Source: Drosophila persimilis
Taxonomy: Eukaryota > Arthropoda > Insecta > Diptera > Drosophilidae
NCBI RefSeq assembly: GCF_003286085.1
Contig: NW_020825366.1
Location: 372,001 to 436,000, forward strand
Direction: 5' to 3'
DNA length: 64,000 nt
The position numbers were made by a program, and so were the translations under genes. Of the stretch, positions 21,266 to 33,378 are shown piece after piece. Each line of letters opens with the position of its first letter. The stretch's first letter is position 1. The notes beneath the pieces are model-generated. The model did not search any database. It saw only the letters and a list, made by a program, of their open reading frames with translations, and was not told the origin of the DNA.

Positions 21266-21845
21266 AAAAATATAATACTATGTGATTTCGTTTTAAAAAT
21301 CGGACACAGACCCATGCACGACTGCCCACGATATTACGCACAAACCCATGTTGCATTATAATTTATACCCTTAAATTTGGGGACTACAATTCCGCCAGGA
21401 ATATATAATACCCAAGGAGATTTAACAGCCCGCGCTACAAAGAGCGTACACGCAACATAAAACCTGTGCGAAGACCAGCACCGGCCCCACCAGACCCAGC
21501 AAGGACCAATAATATAAGTGCGAGTGGCATAGGACCGCCCCTTGCAAAGTCGATGGACCAACAGGCCAATAATATAAGTGCGAGTGGCATAGGACCGCCT
21601 CTTGCACCGTCGATGGACCAACAGATTCTGCTCCTACCGAGCAAAGGGATGCACTCAGCCTACAAGAGGCTTTAAAAGTGTACCCAAACGATGGACCTCG
21701 CCCACTTACAATAGCTGAGTACCGGGCACGACAAAAAAAAAAAGACCGCAACCCCCCACCAACAAAGGATCAACTTCGCACTGGTGCGAAGAAACGCAAA
21801 TGAGCTGCAGAAATGCCATGCCTCATATTGCCAATAATTATAATT
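21266..21845 (+). pseudogene. mdg1-like internal segment with tandem peptide repeat
   Basis: The segment follows the leader of the mdg1-like element and ends at ISY F. A plus-strand frame at 21466-21675 (69 aa) encodes two tandem copies of NNISASGIGPPLAxSMDQQ within a Pro/Ala-rich peptide. Another short frame is open from the leader ATG at 20118. It is probably the start of gag or a small upstream ORF; the rest of the element is absent. Two reverse copies lie at 24112-24686 and 26661-27226. Confidence 0.5.
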
Positions 21846-22893
21846 ATACCCGATACTCAAAATGAGTATTGGGGTATATTAGATTTGTGGTAAAAGTGGA
21901 TGTGTGTAACGTCCAGAAGGAATCGTTTCCGACCCCATAAAGTATATATATTCTTGATCAGCATCAATAGCCGAGTCGATTGAGCCATGTCTGTCTGTCC
22001 GTCTGTCCGTCTGTCCGTCCGTCCGTCTGTCCGTCTGTCCGTCCCCTTCAGCGCCTAATGCTCAAAGACTATAAGAGCTAGAGCAACGATGTTTTGGATC
22101 CAGACTTCTGTGATATGTCACTGCTACAAAAATATTTCAAAACTTTGCCCCGCCCACTTCCGCCCCCACAAACGGCGAAAATCTGTGGCATCCACAATTT
22201 TCAAGATACGATAAAACCAAAAACGCAGAATCGTAGAGAATGACCATTTCTTTTAGACTGCAGAATCTGAATTGGATCGTATTATTATTATAGCCAGCAT
22301 CAAGAAAACAATTTCAAATTTTCTCGCCCTGTCTCTCTCTAACACACACGTAGCATAGGCGGCTTTCCTTAGAGTAAAACATTAGCGCCTAGATCTCAGA
22401 GACTATAAAAGCTAGAGCAACCAAATTTGGTATCCACACTCCTAATATATCAGACCGAGACGAGTTTGTTTCAAAATTTCGCCACACCCCCTTCCGCCCC
22501 CGCAAAGGATGCAAATCTGGGGATATTCACAAATCTCAGAGACTATCAACGCTAGAGTAACCAAATTTGGAATCCGCACTTCTCTTAGATCTCACTATAA
22601 AACGTGTATCTCAAAATTTCGCCCCACCCCCTTCCGCCCACACAAAGGACGAAAATCTGTTGCATCCACAATATTGCAGATTCGAGAAAACTAAAAACGG
22701 GGAATCATAGATAACGACCATATCTATCAGATTGCTGAATCTGGATCAGATCAGATAATTTTTGTAGCCAAAAGGAACAAATCAATTTGCATTGGCTACG
22801 CAGCGCCCGACGTCACGCACAGACTGATTTTCTGTCTCTCTCGCACGCACTCTTTGTCGTGTCGTTTAATATTAGCGGCGTCTGCCGGAGGAG
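21846..22893 (-). mobile_element. ISY element, copy F (5'-truncated)
   Basis: Reverse copy lacking the first roughly 90 bp of the element; it stops at CTGCCGGAGGAG. It is the left inner arm of the palindrome and nearly identical to copy G. One visible difference is CGCCG versus CGGCG in the TTTC-CGTTTG block. Confidence 0.86.
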
Positions 22894-22990
22894 GGTCAAT
22901 AGATATGTGTGTTCATGAGAAAAAAAATTTTTAATAATTTTTTTTATTATTGAAAAGAATAAACGAATAGCAGATAATTTAAAAAAAATA
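22894..22990. other. Palindrome spacer
   Basis: 97 bp, very AT-rich, with a small internal inverted repeat (AATAAT..ATTATT). It does not match sequence elsewhere in the window and marks the inversion junction. Confidence 0.6.
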
Positions 22991-24111
22991 CGAGGGGGAA
23001 CGTTGTGAGTTGCTGCGGACACCGCAACTCTACGGTTATACCCGATACTAAGTCAGTATGGCTCTCCTCCGGCAGACGCCGCTAATATTAAACGACACGA
23101 CAAAGAGTGCGTGCGAGAGAGACAGAAAATCAGTCTGTGCGTGACGTCGGGCGCTGCGTAGCCAATGCAAATTGATTTGTTCCTTTTGGCTACAAAAATT
23201 ATCTGATCTGATCCAGATTCAGCAATCTGATAGATATGGTCGTTATCTATGATTCCCCGTTTTTAGTTTTCTCGAATCTGCAATATTGTGGATGCAACAG
23301 ATTTTCGTCCTTTGTGTGGGCGGAAGGGGGTGGGGCGAAATTTTGAGATACACGTTTTATAGTGAGATCTAAGAGAAGTGCGGATTCCAAATTTGGTTAC
23401 TCTAGCGTTGATAGTCTCTGAGATTTGTGAATATCCCCAGATTTGCATCCTTTGCGGGGGCGGAAGGGGGTGTGGCGAAATTTTGAAACAAACTCGTCTC
23501 GGTCTGATATATTAGGAGTGTGGATACCAAATTTGGTTGCTCTAGCTTTTATAGTCTCTGAGATCTAGGCGCTAATGTTTTACTCTAAGGAAAGCCGCCT
23601 ATGCTACGTGTGTGTTAGAGAGAGACAGGGCGAGAAAATTTGAAATTGTTTTCTTGATGCTGGCTATAATAATAATACGATCCAATTCAGATTCTGCAGT
23701 CTAAAAGAAATGGTCATTCTCTACGATTCTGCGTTTTTGGTTTTATCGTATCTTGAAAATTGTGGATGCCACAGATTTTCGGCGTTTGTGGGGGCGGAAG
23801 TGGGCGGGGCAAAGTTTTGAAATATTTTTGTAGCAGTGACATATCACAGAAGTCTGGATCCAAAACATCGTTGCTCTAGCTCTTATAGTCTTTGAGCATT
23901 AGGCGCTGAAGGGGACGGACAGACGGACAGACGGACGGACGGACAGACGGACAGACGGACAGACAGACATGGCTCAATCGACTCGGCTATTGATGCTGAT
24001 CAAGAATATATATACTTTATGGGGTCGGAAACGATTCCTTCTGGACGTTACACACATCCACTTTTACCACAAATCTAATATACCCCAATACTCATTTTGA
24101 GTATCGGGTAT
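22991..24111 (+). mobile_element. ISY element, copy G
   Basis: Full-length forward copy; right inner arm of the palindrome. Its 3' flank is the mdg1-like internal segment. It shares the private variants GATTCCCCG and GTCTGTGCGTGACG with copy F. Confidence 0.87.
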
Positions 24112-24814
24112 AATTATAATTATTGGCAATATGAGGCATGGCATTTCTGCAGCTCATTTGCGTTTCTTCGCACCAGTGCGAAGTTGATCCTTTGTTGGTG
24201 GGGGGTTGCGGTCTTTTTTTTTTTGTCGTGCCCGGTACTCAGCTATTGTAAGTGGGCGAGGTCCATCGTTTGGGTACACTTTTAAAGCCTCTTGTAGGCT
24301 GAGTGCATCCCTTTGCTCGGTAGGAGCAGAATCTGTTGGTCCATCGACGGTGCAAGAGGCGGTCCTATGCCACTCGCACTTATATTATTGGCCTGTTGGT
24401 CCATCGACTTTGCAAGGGGCGGTCCTATGCCACTCGCACTTATATTATTGGTCCTTGCTGGGTCTGGTGGGGCCGGTGCTGGTCTTCGCACAGGTTTTAT
24501 GTTGCGTGTACGCTCTTTGTAGCGCGGGCTGTTAAATCTCCTTGGGTATTATATATTCCTGGCGGAATTGTAGTCCCCAAATTTAAGGGTATAAATTATA
24601 ATGCAACATGGGTTTGTGCGTAATATCGTGGGCAGTCGTGCATGGGTCTGTGTCCGATTTTTAAAACGAAATCACATAGTATTATATTTTTTTTTTTTAT
24701 GTCGGCCATTCTTTGTCTTTATTAATTTTAACACTTTTTTTTTGAAAAATTTTTTTTTCAATCCTTAGGTCGATCCCGCGCGTAGGACGTATATCGGTCC
24801 TGTCACGGTCGCCA
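24112..24814 (-). pseudogene. mdg1-like internal segment and leader (reverse), copy 2
   Basis: Reverse complement of 20013-21845 without ISY E. The 69-aa repeat-bearing frame is at 24282-24491. The T-run at 24687-24698 is the empty site for ISY E. The primer site, reading GTCCTGTCACGGTCGCCA on the plus strand, ends at 24814. Confidence 0.7.
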
Positions 24815-25216
24815 TGTAAAACGATGTTCAATCCTTTTGTTGGATCGTTGGGGCTCAACCCTCCGATCTGTTTTATTGTGTTTTATGTTCTCAATTTTAC
24901 AATTGTGTTTTGGGCTTTTGTAAGCCAAAAGCCGCGGAGCTGCGCTGCCAGTGACGCCGGCAGCGGAGCGGCAGAACTATGTGTTCTTATCTCTTATATG
25001 TTAGTATGTATATGTGTGAATATGCTCAGCGCTGTTGGCAGCGAGAGCGCGAGGGAAGATATATGTGTGTATGCATGTAAATTAGTGCCTTCAAGTCATG
25101 GGAATATGCTGACGCTGCACTTGGGTCGCTCGAGGCATTCTTGAGTGAATCGTAATACGATCACCCAGAATGTCTGGGACTTTATTGTTACGTAAACACT
25201 GAAACAAAGTGTTACA
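24815..25216 (-). repeat. mdg1/412-like LTR, copy 2
   Basis: 402 bp with the same ends and length as copy 1, in reverse orientation (TGTAAAACGATG ... GTGTTACA on the plus strand). One visible difference from copy 3 is GGGAATATGC instead of GGGAACATGC. Confidence 0.8.
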
Positions 25217-25543
25217 GTGTGTATTCTTTAAGTATCGTCGATACAGTGGGTATTCGAAATAATGAATACTTTACTTTACTTTAATATGAGCATACTACAG
25301 TGCACTAAGTTTAAGTGAAAGAATAAAATCTTTTTTTAAAACGCAAACTGCAGTGTCGCATATTTAACTGGCGCAGTCGGTAGGATCTCAGTTAAAAGTG
25401 AACTCTTTTTTTAAGACGATCAATTGGCGTAGTGACAGTTACAGTGCGTAATAACCTACAGTGATCAGAGAAAAAGTAACGCTAATACTAAAGAGATCCG
25501 CCAAAGAATCTAGACACGATTCAAACTCAATTAATATTAGAAA
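25217..25543 (+). repeat. 17.6-like LTR end, primer site and leader, copy 2
   Basis: Unassigned 80 bp, then the last about 70 bp of the 17.6-like LTR, the GGCGCAGTCGG primer site and about 170 bp of leader up to ISY H. It duplicates 27757-28083. Confidence 0.72.
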
Positions 25544-26660
25544 CGAGGGGGAACGTTGTGAGTTGCTGCGGACACCGCAACTCTACGGTTATACCCGATA
25601 CTAAGTCAGTATGGCTCTCCTCCGGCAGACGCCGCTAATATTAAACGACACGACAAAGAGTGCGTGCGAGAGAGACAGAAAATCCGTCTGAGCGTGACGT
25701 CGGGCGCTGCGTAGCCAGTGCAAATTATAGCCTTATGGCTATAAAAATGATCTGATCTGATCCAGATTCAGCAACCTGATAGATATGGTCATTATTTATG
25801 ATTCTGCGTTTTTAGTTTTCTCGAATGTGCAATATTGTTGATGCAACAGATTTTCGTCCTTTGTGTGGGCGGAAGGGGGTGGGGCGAAATTTTGAGATAT
25901 ACGTTTTATAGTGAGATCTAACAGGAGTACGGACACTAAATTTGGTTACTCTAGCCTTAATACTCTCTGAGATTTGTGAATATCCCCAGATTTGCATCCT
26001 TTGCGGGGGCGGAAGGGGGTGTGGCGAAATTTTGAAACAAAATCGTCTCGGTCCGATATATTAGGAGTGTGGATACCAAATTTGGTTGCACTAGCTTTTA
26101 TAGTCTCTGAGATCTAGGCGCTAATGTTTTACTCTAAGCAAAGCCGCCTATGCTACGTGTGTGTTAGAGAGAGACAGGGCGAGAAAAAATGAAATTGTTT
26201 TCTTGATGCTGGCTATAATAATAATACGATCCAATTCAGATTCTGCAGTCTAAAAGAAATGGTCATTCTCTACGATTCTGCGTTTTTGGTTTTATCGTAT
26301 CTTGAAAATTGTGGATGCCACAGATTTTCGGCGTTTGTGGGGGCGGAAGTGGGCGGGGCAAAGTTTTGAAATATTTTTGTAGCAGTGACATATCACAGAA
26401 GTCTGGATCCAAAACATCGTTGCTCTAGCTCTTATAGTCTTTGAGCATTAGGCGCTGAAGGGGACGGACAGACGGACAGACGGACGGACGGACAGACGGA
26501 CAGACGGACAGACAGACATGGCTCAATCGACTCGGCTATTGATGCTGATCAAGAATATATATACTTTATGGGGTCGGAAACGATTCCTTCTGGACGTTAC
26601 ACACATCCACTTTTACCACAAATCTAATATACCCCAATACTCATTTTGAGTATCGGGTAT
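25544..26660 (+). mobile_element. ISY element, copy H (recombinant)
   Basis: Forward copy whose 5' flank (17.6 leader) equals that of copy I and whose 3' flank (mdg1-like segment) equals that of copy G. Internal variants agree: GTTGATG near 25835 is shared with I, TTTCGGCGTTTG near 26330 with G. The middle (AAAAAATGAAATTG) resembles a third type. It also has a small deletion in the AATTGATTTGTTCC block. Confidence 0.88.
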
Positions 26661-27354
26661 AATTATAATTATTGGCAATATGAGGCATGGCATTTCTGCA
26701 GCTCATTTGCGTTTCTTCGCATCAGTGCGAAGTTGATCCTTTGTTGGTGGGGGGGTTTTTTTTTGTCGTGCCCGGTACTCAGCTATTGTGAGTGGGCGAG
26801 GTCCATCGTTTGGATAAACTTTTAAAGCCTCTTGTAGGCTGAGTGCATCCCTTTGCTCGGTAGGAGCAGAATCTGTTGGTCCATCGACGGTGCAAGAGGC
26901 GGTCCTATGCCACTCGCACTTATATTATTGGCCTGTTGGTCCATCGACTTTGCAAGGGGCGGTCCTATGCCACTCGCACTTATATTATTGGTCCTTGCTG
27001 GGTCTGGTGGGGCCGGTGCTGGTCTTCGCACAGGTTTTATGTTGCGTGTACGCTCTTTGTAGCGCGGGCTGTTAAATCTCCTTGGGTATTATATATTCCT
27101 GGCGGAATTGTAGTCCCCAAATTTAAGGGTATAAATTATAATGCAACATGGGTTTGTGCGTAATATCGTGGGCAGTCGTGCATGGGTCTGTGTCCGATTT
27201 TTAAAACGAAATCACATAGTATTATATTTTTTTTTTTTATGTCGGCCATTCTTTGTCTTTATTAATTTTAACACTTTTTTTTTGAAAAATTTTTTTTTCA
27301 ATCCTTAGGTCGATCCCGCGCGTAGGACGTATATCGGTCCTGTCACGGTCGCCA
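26661..27354 (-). pseudogene. mdg1-like internal segment and leader (reverse), copy 3
   Basis: Near-identical to 24112-24814. A deletion shortens the T-rich tract near 26750. The 69-aa frame is at 26822-27031. The T-run 27227-27238 is a second empty site for ISY E. Confidence 0.7.
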
Positions 27355-27756
27355 TGTAAAACGATGTTCAATCCTTTTGTTGGATCGTTGGGGCTCAACC
27401 CTCCGATCTGTTTTATTGTGTTTTATGTTCTCAATTTTACAATTGTGTTTTGGGCTTTTGTAAGCCAAAAGCCGCGGAGCTGCGCTGCCAGTGACGCCGG
27501 CAGCGGAGCGGCAGAACTATGTGTTCTTATCTCTTATATGTTAGTATGTATATGTGTGAATATGCTCAGCGCTGTTGGCAGCGAGAGCGCGAGGGAAGAT
27601 ATATGTGTGTATGCATGTAAATTAGTGCCTTCAAGTCATGGGAACATGCTGACGCTGCACTTGGGTCGCTCGAGGCATTCTTGAGTGAATCGTAATACGA
27701 TCACCCAGAATGTCTGGGACTTTATTGTTACGTAAACACTGAAACAAAGTGTTACA
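27355..27756 (-). repeat. mdg1/412-like LTR, copy 3
   Basis: 402-bp reverse LTR. It lies within what should be the 5' LTR of the 17.6-like element, so the mdg1-like element seems to have inserted there in reverse and was later truncated at the ISY boundary. Confidence 0.78.
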
Positions 27757-28083
27757 GTGTGTATTCTTTAAGTATCGTCGATACAGTGGGTATTCGAAAT
27801 AATGAATACTTTACTTTACTTTAATATGAGCATACTACAGTGCACTAAGTTTAAGTGAAAGAATAAAATCTTTTTTTAAAACGCAAACTGCAGTGTCGCA
27901 TATTTAACTGGCGCAGTCGGTAGGATCTCAGTTAAAAGTGAACTCTTTTTTTAAGACGATCAATTGGCGTAGTGACAGTTACAGTGCGTAATAACCTACA
28001 GTGATCAGAGAAAAAGTAACGCTAATACTAAAGAGATCCGCCAAAGAATCTAGACACGATTCAAACTCAATTAATATTAGAAA
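27757..28083 (+). repeat. 17.6-like 5' LTR end, primer site and leader
   Basis: About 70 bp up to TATTTAACT (ending 27909) match the 3' LTR end at 36519. The primer site follows, then a leader to 28083 that is interrupted by ISY I and resumes just before gag at 29173. The 80 bp left of the matching part are not found in the 3' LTR. Confidence 0.75.
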
Positions 28084-29172
28084 CGAGGGGGAACGTTGTG
28101 AGTTGCTGCGGACACCGCAACTCTACGGTTATACCCGATACTAAGTCAGTATGGCTCTCCTCCGGCAGACGCCGCTAATATTAAACGACACGACAAAGAG
28201 TGCGTGCGAGAGAGACAGAAAATCCGTCTGAGCGTGACGTCGGGCGCTGCGTAGCCACTGCAAATTGATTTGTTCCTTTTGGCTATAAAAATGATCTGAT
28301 CTGATCCAGATTCAGCAACCTGATAGATATGGTCATTATTTATGATTCTGCGTTTTTAGTTTTCTCGAATGTGCAATATTGTTGATGCAACAGATTTTCG
28401 TCCTTTGTGTGGGCGGAAGGGGGTGGGGCGAAATTTTGAGATATACGTTTTATAGTGAGATCTAACAGGAGTACGGACACTAAATTTGGTTACTCTAGCC
28501 TTAATACTCTCTGAGATTTGTGAATATCCCCAGATTTGCATCCTTTGCGGGGGCGGAAGGGGGTGTGGCGAAATTTTGAAACAAACTCGTCTCGGTCTGA
28601 TATATTAGGAGTGTGGATACCAAATTTGGTTGCTCTAGCTTTTATAGTCTCTGAGATCTAGGCGCTAATGTTTTACTCTAAGGAAAGCCGCCTATGCTAC
28701 GTGTGTGTTAGAGAGAGACAGGGCGAGAAAATTTGAAATTGTTTTCTTGATGCTGGCTATAATAATAATACGATCCAATTCAGATTCTGCAGTATAAAAG
28801 AAATGGTCATTCTCTACGATTCTGCGTTTTTGGTTTTATCGTATCTTGAAAATTGTGGATGCCACAGATTTTCGCCGTTTGTGGGGGCGGAAGTGGGCGG
28901 GGCAAAGTTTTGAAATATTTTTGTAGCAGTGACATATCACAGAAGTTTGGATCCAAAACATCGTTGCTCTAGCTCTTATAGTCTTTGAGCACTAGGCGCT
29001 GAAGGGGACGGACAGACGGACAGACAGACAGGGCTCAATCGACTCGGCTATTGATGCTGATCAAGAATATATATACTTTATAGGGTCGGAAACGATTCCT
29101 TCTGGACGTTACACACATCCACTTTAACCACAAATCTAATATACCCCAATAATCATTTTGAGTATCGGGTAT
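28084..29172 (+). mobile_element. ISY element, copy I
   Basis: Forward copy in the leader of the 17.6-like element, 14 bp before the gag ATG. It has a contracted microsatellite (about 29009-29030), GAGCACTAGG and AGAAGTTTGG variants, and GCAGTATAAAAG shared with copy D. Confidence 0.87.
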
Positions 29173-29186
29173 AAAAAGAAATCAAC

Positions 29187-30131
29187 ATGCCGCTGTCAGA
29201 AATACACCTGAACCAAACCTTGAAGTCAATCAGGCAAATTCCACCATACGACGGATGCCAAGAACGTCTAAGTTCGTTCATAAGCAGAATTGACTACATC
29301 TCCGGATTGTACCCAACAGATGACCTCCGACAACAAAGCATCATGTACGGAGCCACTGAGGGTCAACTGTGCGGACGAGCACAACTTTTATCACAGAGCC
29401 TTCAACCCAACACCTGGAGTGATCTAAAGGAAGCCCTAATCAGCAAATTCAACAACCACACTCCATACGAGACGCTACTACAACAATTACACGATACCAA
29501 ATTCAATGGGAGTATTCGTAAGTTCATAGAGGAACTAGAAATTAAGTCCAATGTTATAATAAGCAAACTAAATCTGGAAACTAGCGCAGAAAATAAGATA
29601 ATCTTTAAAAACGCTCTGGAAAATGCCACCAGACATACCATAGAAGATGCTCTACCCAATAGACTGTTCATTATCTTAGCAAAGAAGGACATTTCTACTA
29701 TGGCTAAACTAGAAAAATCAGCTCAATAGTTAGGAATCTACGAAAATTTCGTAAATGATAACAAGAATCACGAACACTCAAGAAACGGAAATAACAATCG
29801 TAGGAACGTTGGAACTTATTACCCTCGCTATAGTAGTAACGATTATAACAATCAAAGCCCAAGTACTTCCAGAAATAATCATGGAACGAATCGAAATAAT
29901 TCAGGAAATAATGCAGTAAATAATAAAGGATTATTTAATGAATTTAGAAATTCCTTAAACCAGGGCAGAGCACAGAATCCCACTAACTATCAAATTAACC
30001 AGACTCAGGCAGGTAGCAGTGCACCGAATCAGCCAGTCAAACGATCTAGGGAAAGCCAAAGTGGACATATGAAAATGGATGTAAATTTTCAGCAGAGTGC
30101 CTCGGAAGAAATCGAGGAGGACCATATATAG
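29187..30131 (+). pseudogene. 17.6/297-like gag with one internal stop
   Basis: A frame of 314 codons from MPLSEIHLNQ to a TAG at 30129-30131, interrupted only by a TAG at 29727-29729 after LEKSAQ. The N-terminal two thirds hold the helical gag core (IPPYDGCQERLSSFISRID, SDLKEALISKFNNH, RKFIEELEIKSN). After the stop an Asn/Arg-rich tail (NGNNNRRN, SRNNHGTNRNN) replaces a CCHC knuckle, as in other 17.6/297 Gags. pol overlaps in the -1 frame, so the normal gag-pol layout with frameshifting is preserved apart from the stop. Confidence 0.82.
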
Positions 30132-33100
30132 AAATAATTGTAAATAATAAAAAGTTAAGAGGTATCGCGGACTCGGGATCGTCGATAAATATAATAAAAG
30201 AAAACTATACAGATTCCAAAGTCGATAGCGACAACCTCACCGTCCATACCATCAAAGGACCCGTCCGTCTGACTCAGAGCATTACACGTAATGCAACCAA
30301 AAACTGTCCGACAAAACAAAAATGTTATATTCATAATTTTTCTGAAAATTATGACTAACTCTTAGGCAGAGAATATTTGATGGCCAGCAAAGCCGTCATC
30401 GATTACCGAAACGAAACGGTAACGTTAGGAGAAAGGTCATACCCAATCATCCAAAGTGGAGAAGCAATTGCCGACGGCAAGACCGCACACAAAGGTGATA
30501 AGTCATCTTCAAAGGAAGATATAACTACACCCAAGTGCCTTGATCCATCTCCTGAAGGAGAGCAATACTTCGCTTCCGCATTAGAGAATGAATTAAGGGA
30601 ATGTAACCAGCTAAGGTTGGAATATTTAAATGACGAAGAAAAGGAGAAACTAAAGAAAGTTCTCTATGAATTTAGGGCCTGCAGTATAAAGAAGGTGACA
30701 TTTTGACCTTCACTAGTACTATAAAGCACGAAATTAAAACCCACCACGAAGATCCTGTATATCGTCGACCATATAAATATGCTCAAATACACGATCAGGA
30801 AGTGACCCAACAAATAAAAGATATGATTAGACAGGGAATCATTCGTAAGTCGAATTCTCCCTATTGTGCACCCATTGCTATGATACCAAAGAAGATAGAT
30901 GCTTCAGGAAAGCAGAAATATCGTATGGTAGTAGATTATAGAAGTCTAAACGAGGTGACAATCAAGGACAAATTTCCTACATCCAGAATGGACGAAATCC
31001 TAGATAAACTAGGTAGGTGCCAATATTTTACAACAATCGATCTAGCTAAGGGATTCCATCAAATTCCCATGGAACCTAGCTCAATCCCAAAAACAGCTTT
31101 CTCCACGAAGCATGGTCATTACGAGTTCACTCGTATGCCTTTTGGGCTAACCACTGCCCCCGCCACATTCCAAAGATGCATGAACAATCTGTTAGAAGAT
31201 TTAATTTTCAAAGATTGCCTTGTGTATCTAGACGACATCATTATCTATTCCACATCATTGGAAGAACATTTGTTGTCTCTTAAAAGGGTCTTTGGAAAGT
31301 TGAGAGATGCAAACCTCAAACTTCAAATGGATAAGTGTGAATTCCTTAAGAAAGAAACGGAATTCCTAGGCCATGTAGTAACAACTAACGGCATAGTTCC
31401 TAATCCAAAGAAAATATCCGCCATAATAAACTTCCCAATACCCAATACAACCACAAAAATAAAATCATTCATAGGTTTATGTGGATTTTATAGGAAATTC
31501 ATTCCCAATTTTGCTAATATAGCAAAACCAATGACACTCAAATTAAAGAAACGAGCAGTCATAGACCCAACCGAGGAAAAATACGTCGAGGCCTTCGAAA
31601 AGTTGAAAATACTTATCACCTCAGACCCCATCCTCGCATTCCCAGATTTCAACAAAATGTTCACGGTAACAACCGATGCAAGTAACATTGCATTAGGAGC
31701 AGTGTTGTCGCAAGACCACAAACCAATTTGCTATGCAAGTAGAACCTTAAACGAACATGAAATCAATTATTCAGCAATAGAAAGGGAATTACTAGCTATA
31801 GTTTGGGCAACTAAGTATTTCAGATCATACCTGTTTGGTAGAACGTTTGAGATATTAAGTGATCACAAACCCTTGATTTGGTTGAATAACCTCAAGGAGC
31901 CAAATATGAAGCTACAACGATGGAAGATCAAATTAAATGAATTTGACTTCAAAATAAAATATTTACCAGCAAAGGAGAACCATGTAGCCGATGCGCTATC
32001 AAGAGTAAAGATTAACGAAAACCTACTCGGGGAAACCATTAATAGTGATTGTGCAACGGTCCATAGCGCGCAAGAAGATAATACAAATTATATTCCACTT
32101 ACAGAGCGACCAATCAATTACTATAATAGGCAAATAGAACTGATTAAAGGTAATGAGGATAAGGTAGAAACATCCCACTATTTCCACAAGATACTGATAA
32201 AAATCACATATACTGAAATGACAGAGTCATTAGCGAAAGATATAATAAAGGAATATGTGAGTACCAAAAAGAGTGCACTATATTTCCATAACGAAGTAGA
32301 CTTCCCACTGTTCCAAAAGGCATTCCTGGAGATAATCAGTCCAAATCACTTCACAAAACTGATTAAATCCAGTACCAAACTCATAGATATTCCGAACTAC
32401 TCCGAATTCAAGGAACAAATATTGAAGAAGCATAAAGAGCTACTTCACCCAGGTATCGAAAAGACCACTAATTGGTTTAAAGGAAAATTCTACTACCCCG
32501 ATTATCAAAAATTAATCCAAAATATTATCAATGAATGTCCTACGTGCAACGTTGCTAAAACAGAGCATCGTAACACCAATCTAACCTTCGAAATCAATCC
32601 TGAAATACAAAATATCAGAGAAAAGTATGTCATGGATTTTTATCTGGTAGGCAATCAACAATTCCTATCATGCATTGATGTATATTCTAAATTCGCTACC
32701 CTTGTAGAAGTTAAGAGTCGTGACTGGTTAGAAACAAAGAGAGCCATCATAAAAGTCATTAACGAAATGGGCAAGCCACAGGGAATTAAAGCCGACAAAG
32801 ATTCAGCCTTTATGTGCGCAGCATTGCAAGCATGGTTGAATGCGGAAAATGTCAAAATAGAGATCACTTCCAGCAAAAATGGAATATCTGACGTAGAAAG
32901 ATTTCATAAAACAGTAAATGAAAAATTAAGAATAATAGCTAGCGAGGATAACCCAGAAGATAGATTCACGAAGTTTGAATTAATTCTTTATACTTATAAT
33001 AATAAAACCAAACATAATACCACAAATAGGACACCAGCTGATATATTCATTTATGCAGGCTCACCTGATTATGACACCCAACTAAATAAAGTGAATAAAA

Positions 33101-33255
33101 TCACTCAATTAAATAAAAACCGCTTAGAGTATGAAGTAGATACCCGCTATAAACTATCACCTCTAGTTAAGTCTAAGGTAACAAATCCTTTCAAAAGGAC
33201 GGGTGAAATCAGGCAGGTAGACGAAAAGCACTTTGAAGAGAAAAATAGAGGGTGA
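30122..33255 (+). pseudogene. 17.6/297-like pol: protease, RT, RNase H, integrase
   Basis: The protease (LRGIADSGSSINII) begins in the -1 frame to gag. An in-frame TAA near 30356 falls just before LLGREYL. The reading frame then shifts by one base around 30670-30700. From 30703 the frame is open for 850 codons: RT (YRMVVDYRSLNEV, YFTTIDLAKGFHQI, MPFGLTTAPATFQ, LVYLDDIIIYS at about residue 172), RNase H (TTDASNIALGAVL, LSDHKPLIWL), and an integrase with HHCC finger (HKELLHPGIEKT, CPTCNVAK) and DDE residues (CIDVYSKF, KADKDSAF, DVERFHKT). The catalytic residues are intact but two breaks separate protease from RT. Confidence 0.87.
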
Positions 33256-33378
33256 AAAATCACCCACTATAAAACAAAATTCAAAAGAAAGAAGAAATCT
33301 AATACAATAATTGCAGAGTACCCGAACAGAGTACTGGGAATCCGGAGCTACAACATAATTAAGATTATAATCTTACTA

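Larger units (their letters stand above)
18172..26660. repeat. Large imperfect palindrome centred near 22940
   Basis: Left arm 18172-22893 holds, in order: ISY D (minus), 17.6 leader (minus), mdg1-like LTR and leader (plus), ISY E, mdg1-like coding, ISY F (minus). Right arm 22991-26660 is its reverse complement without ISY E: ISY G, mdg1-like coding, mdg1-like LTR (minus), 17.6 leader (plus), ISY H. A 97-bp AT-rich spacer separates the arms. F and G share private variants such as GATTCCCCG, so the arms are recent. Confidence 0.85.

Noticed and set aside
1442..28541. A recurring 61-aa ORF (MQIWGYSQISE...) in many places on both strands
   Set aside because: It lies inside each ISY copy and is repeated only because ISY is repeated; frames differ by indels in some copies and it has no domain, so it is not a gene.
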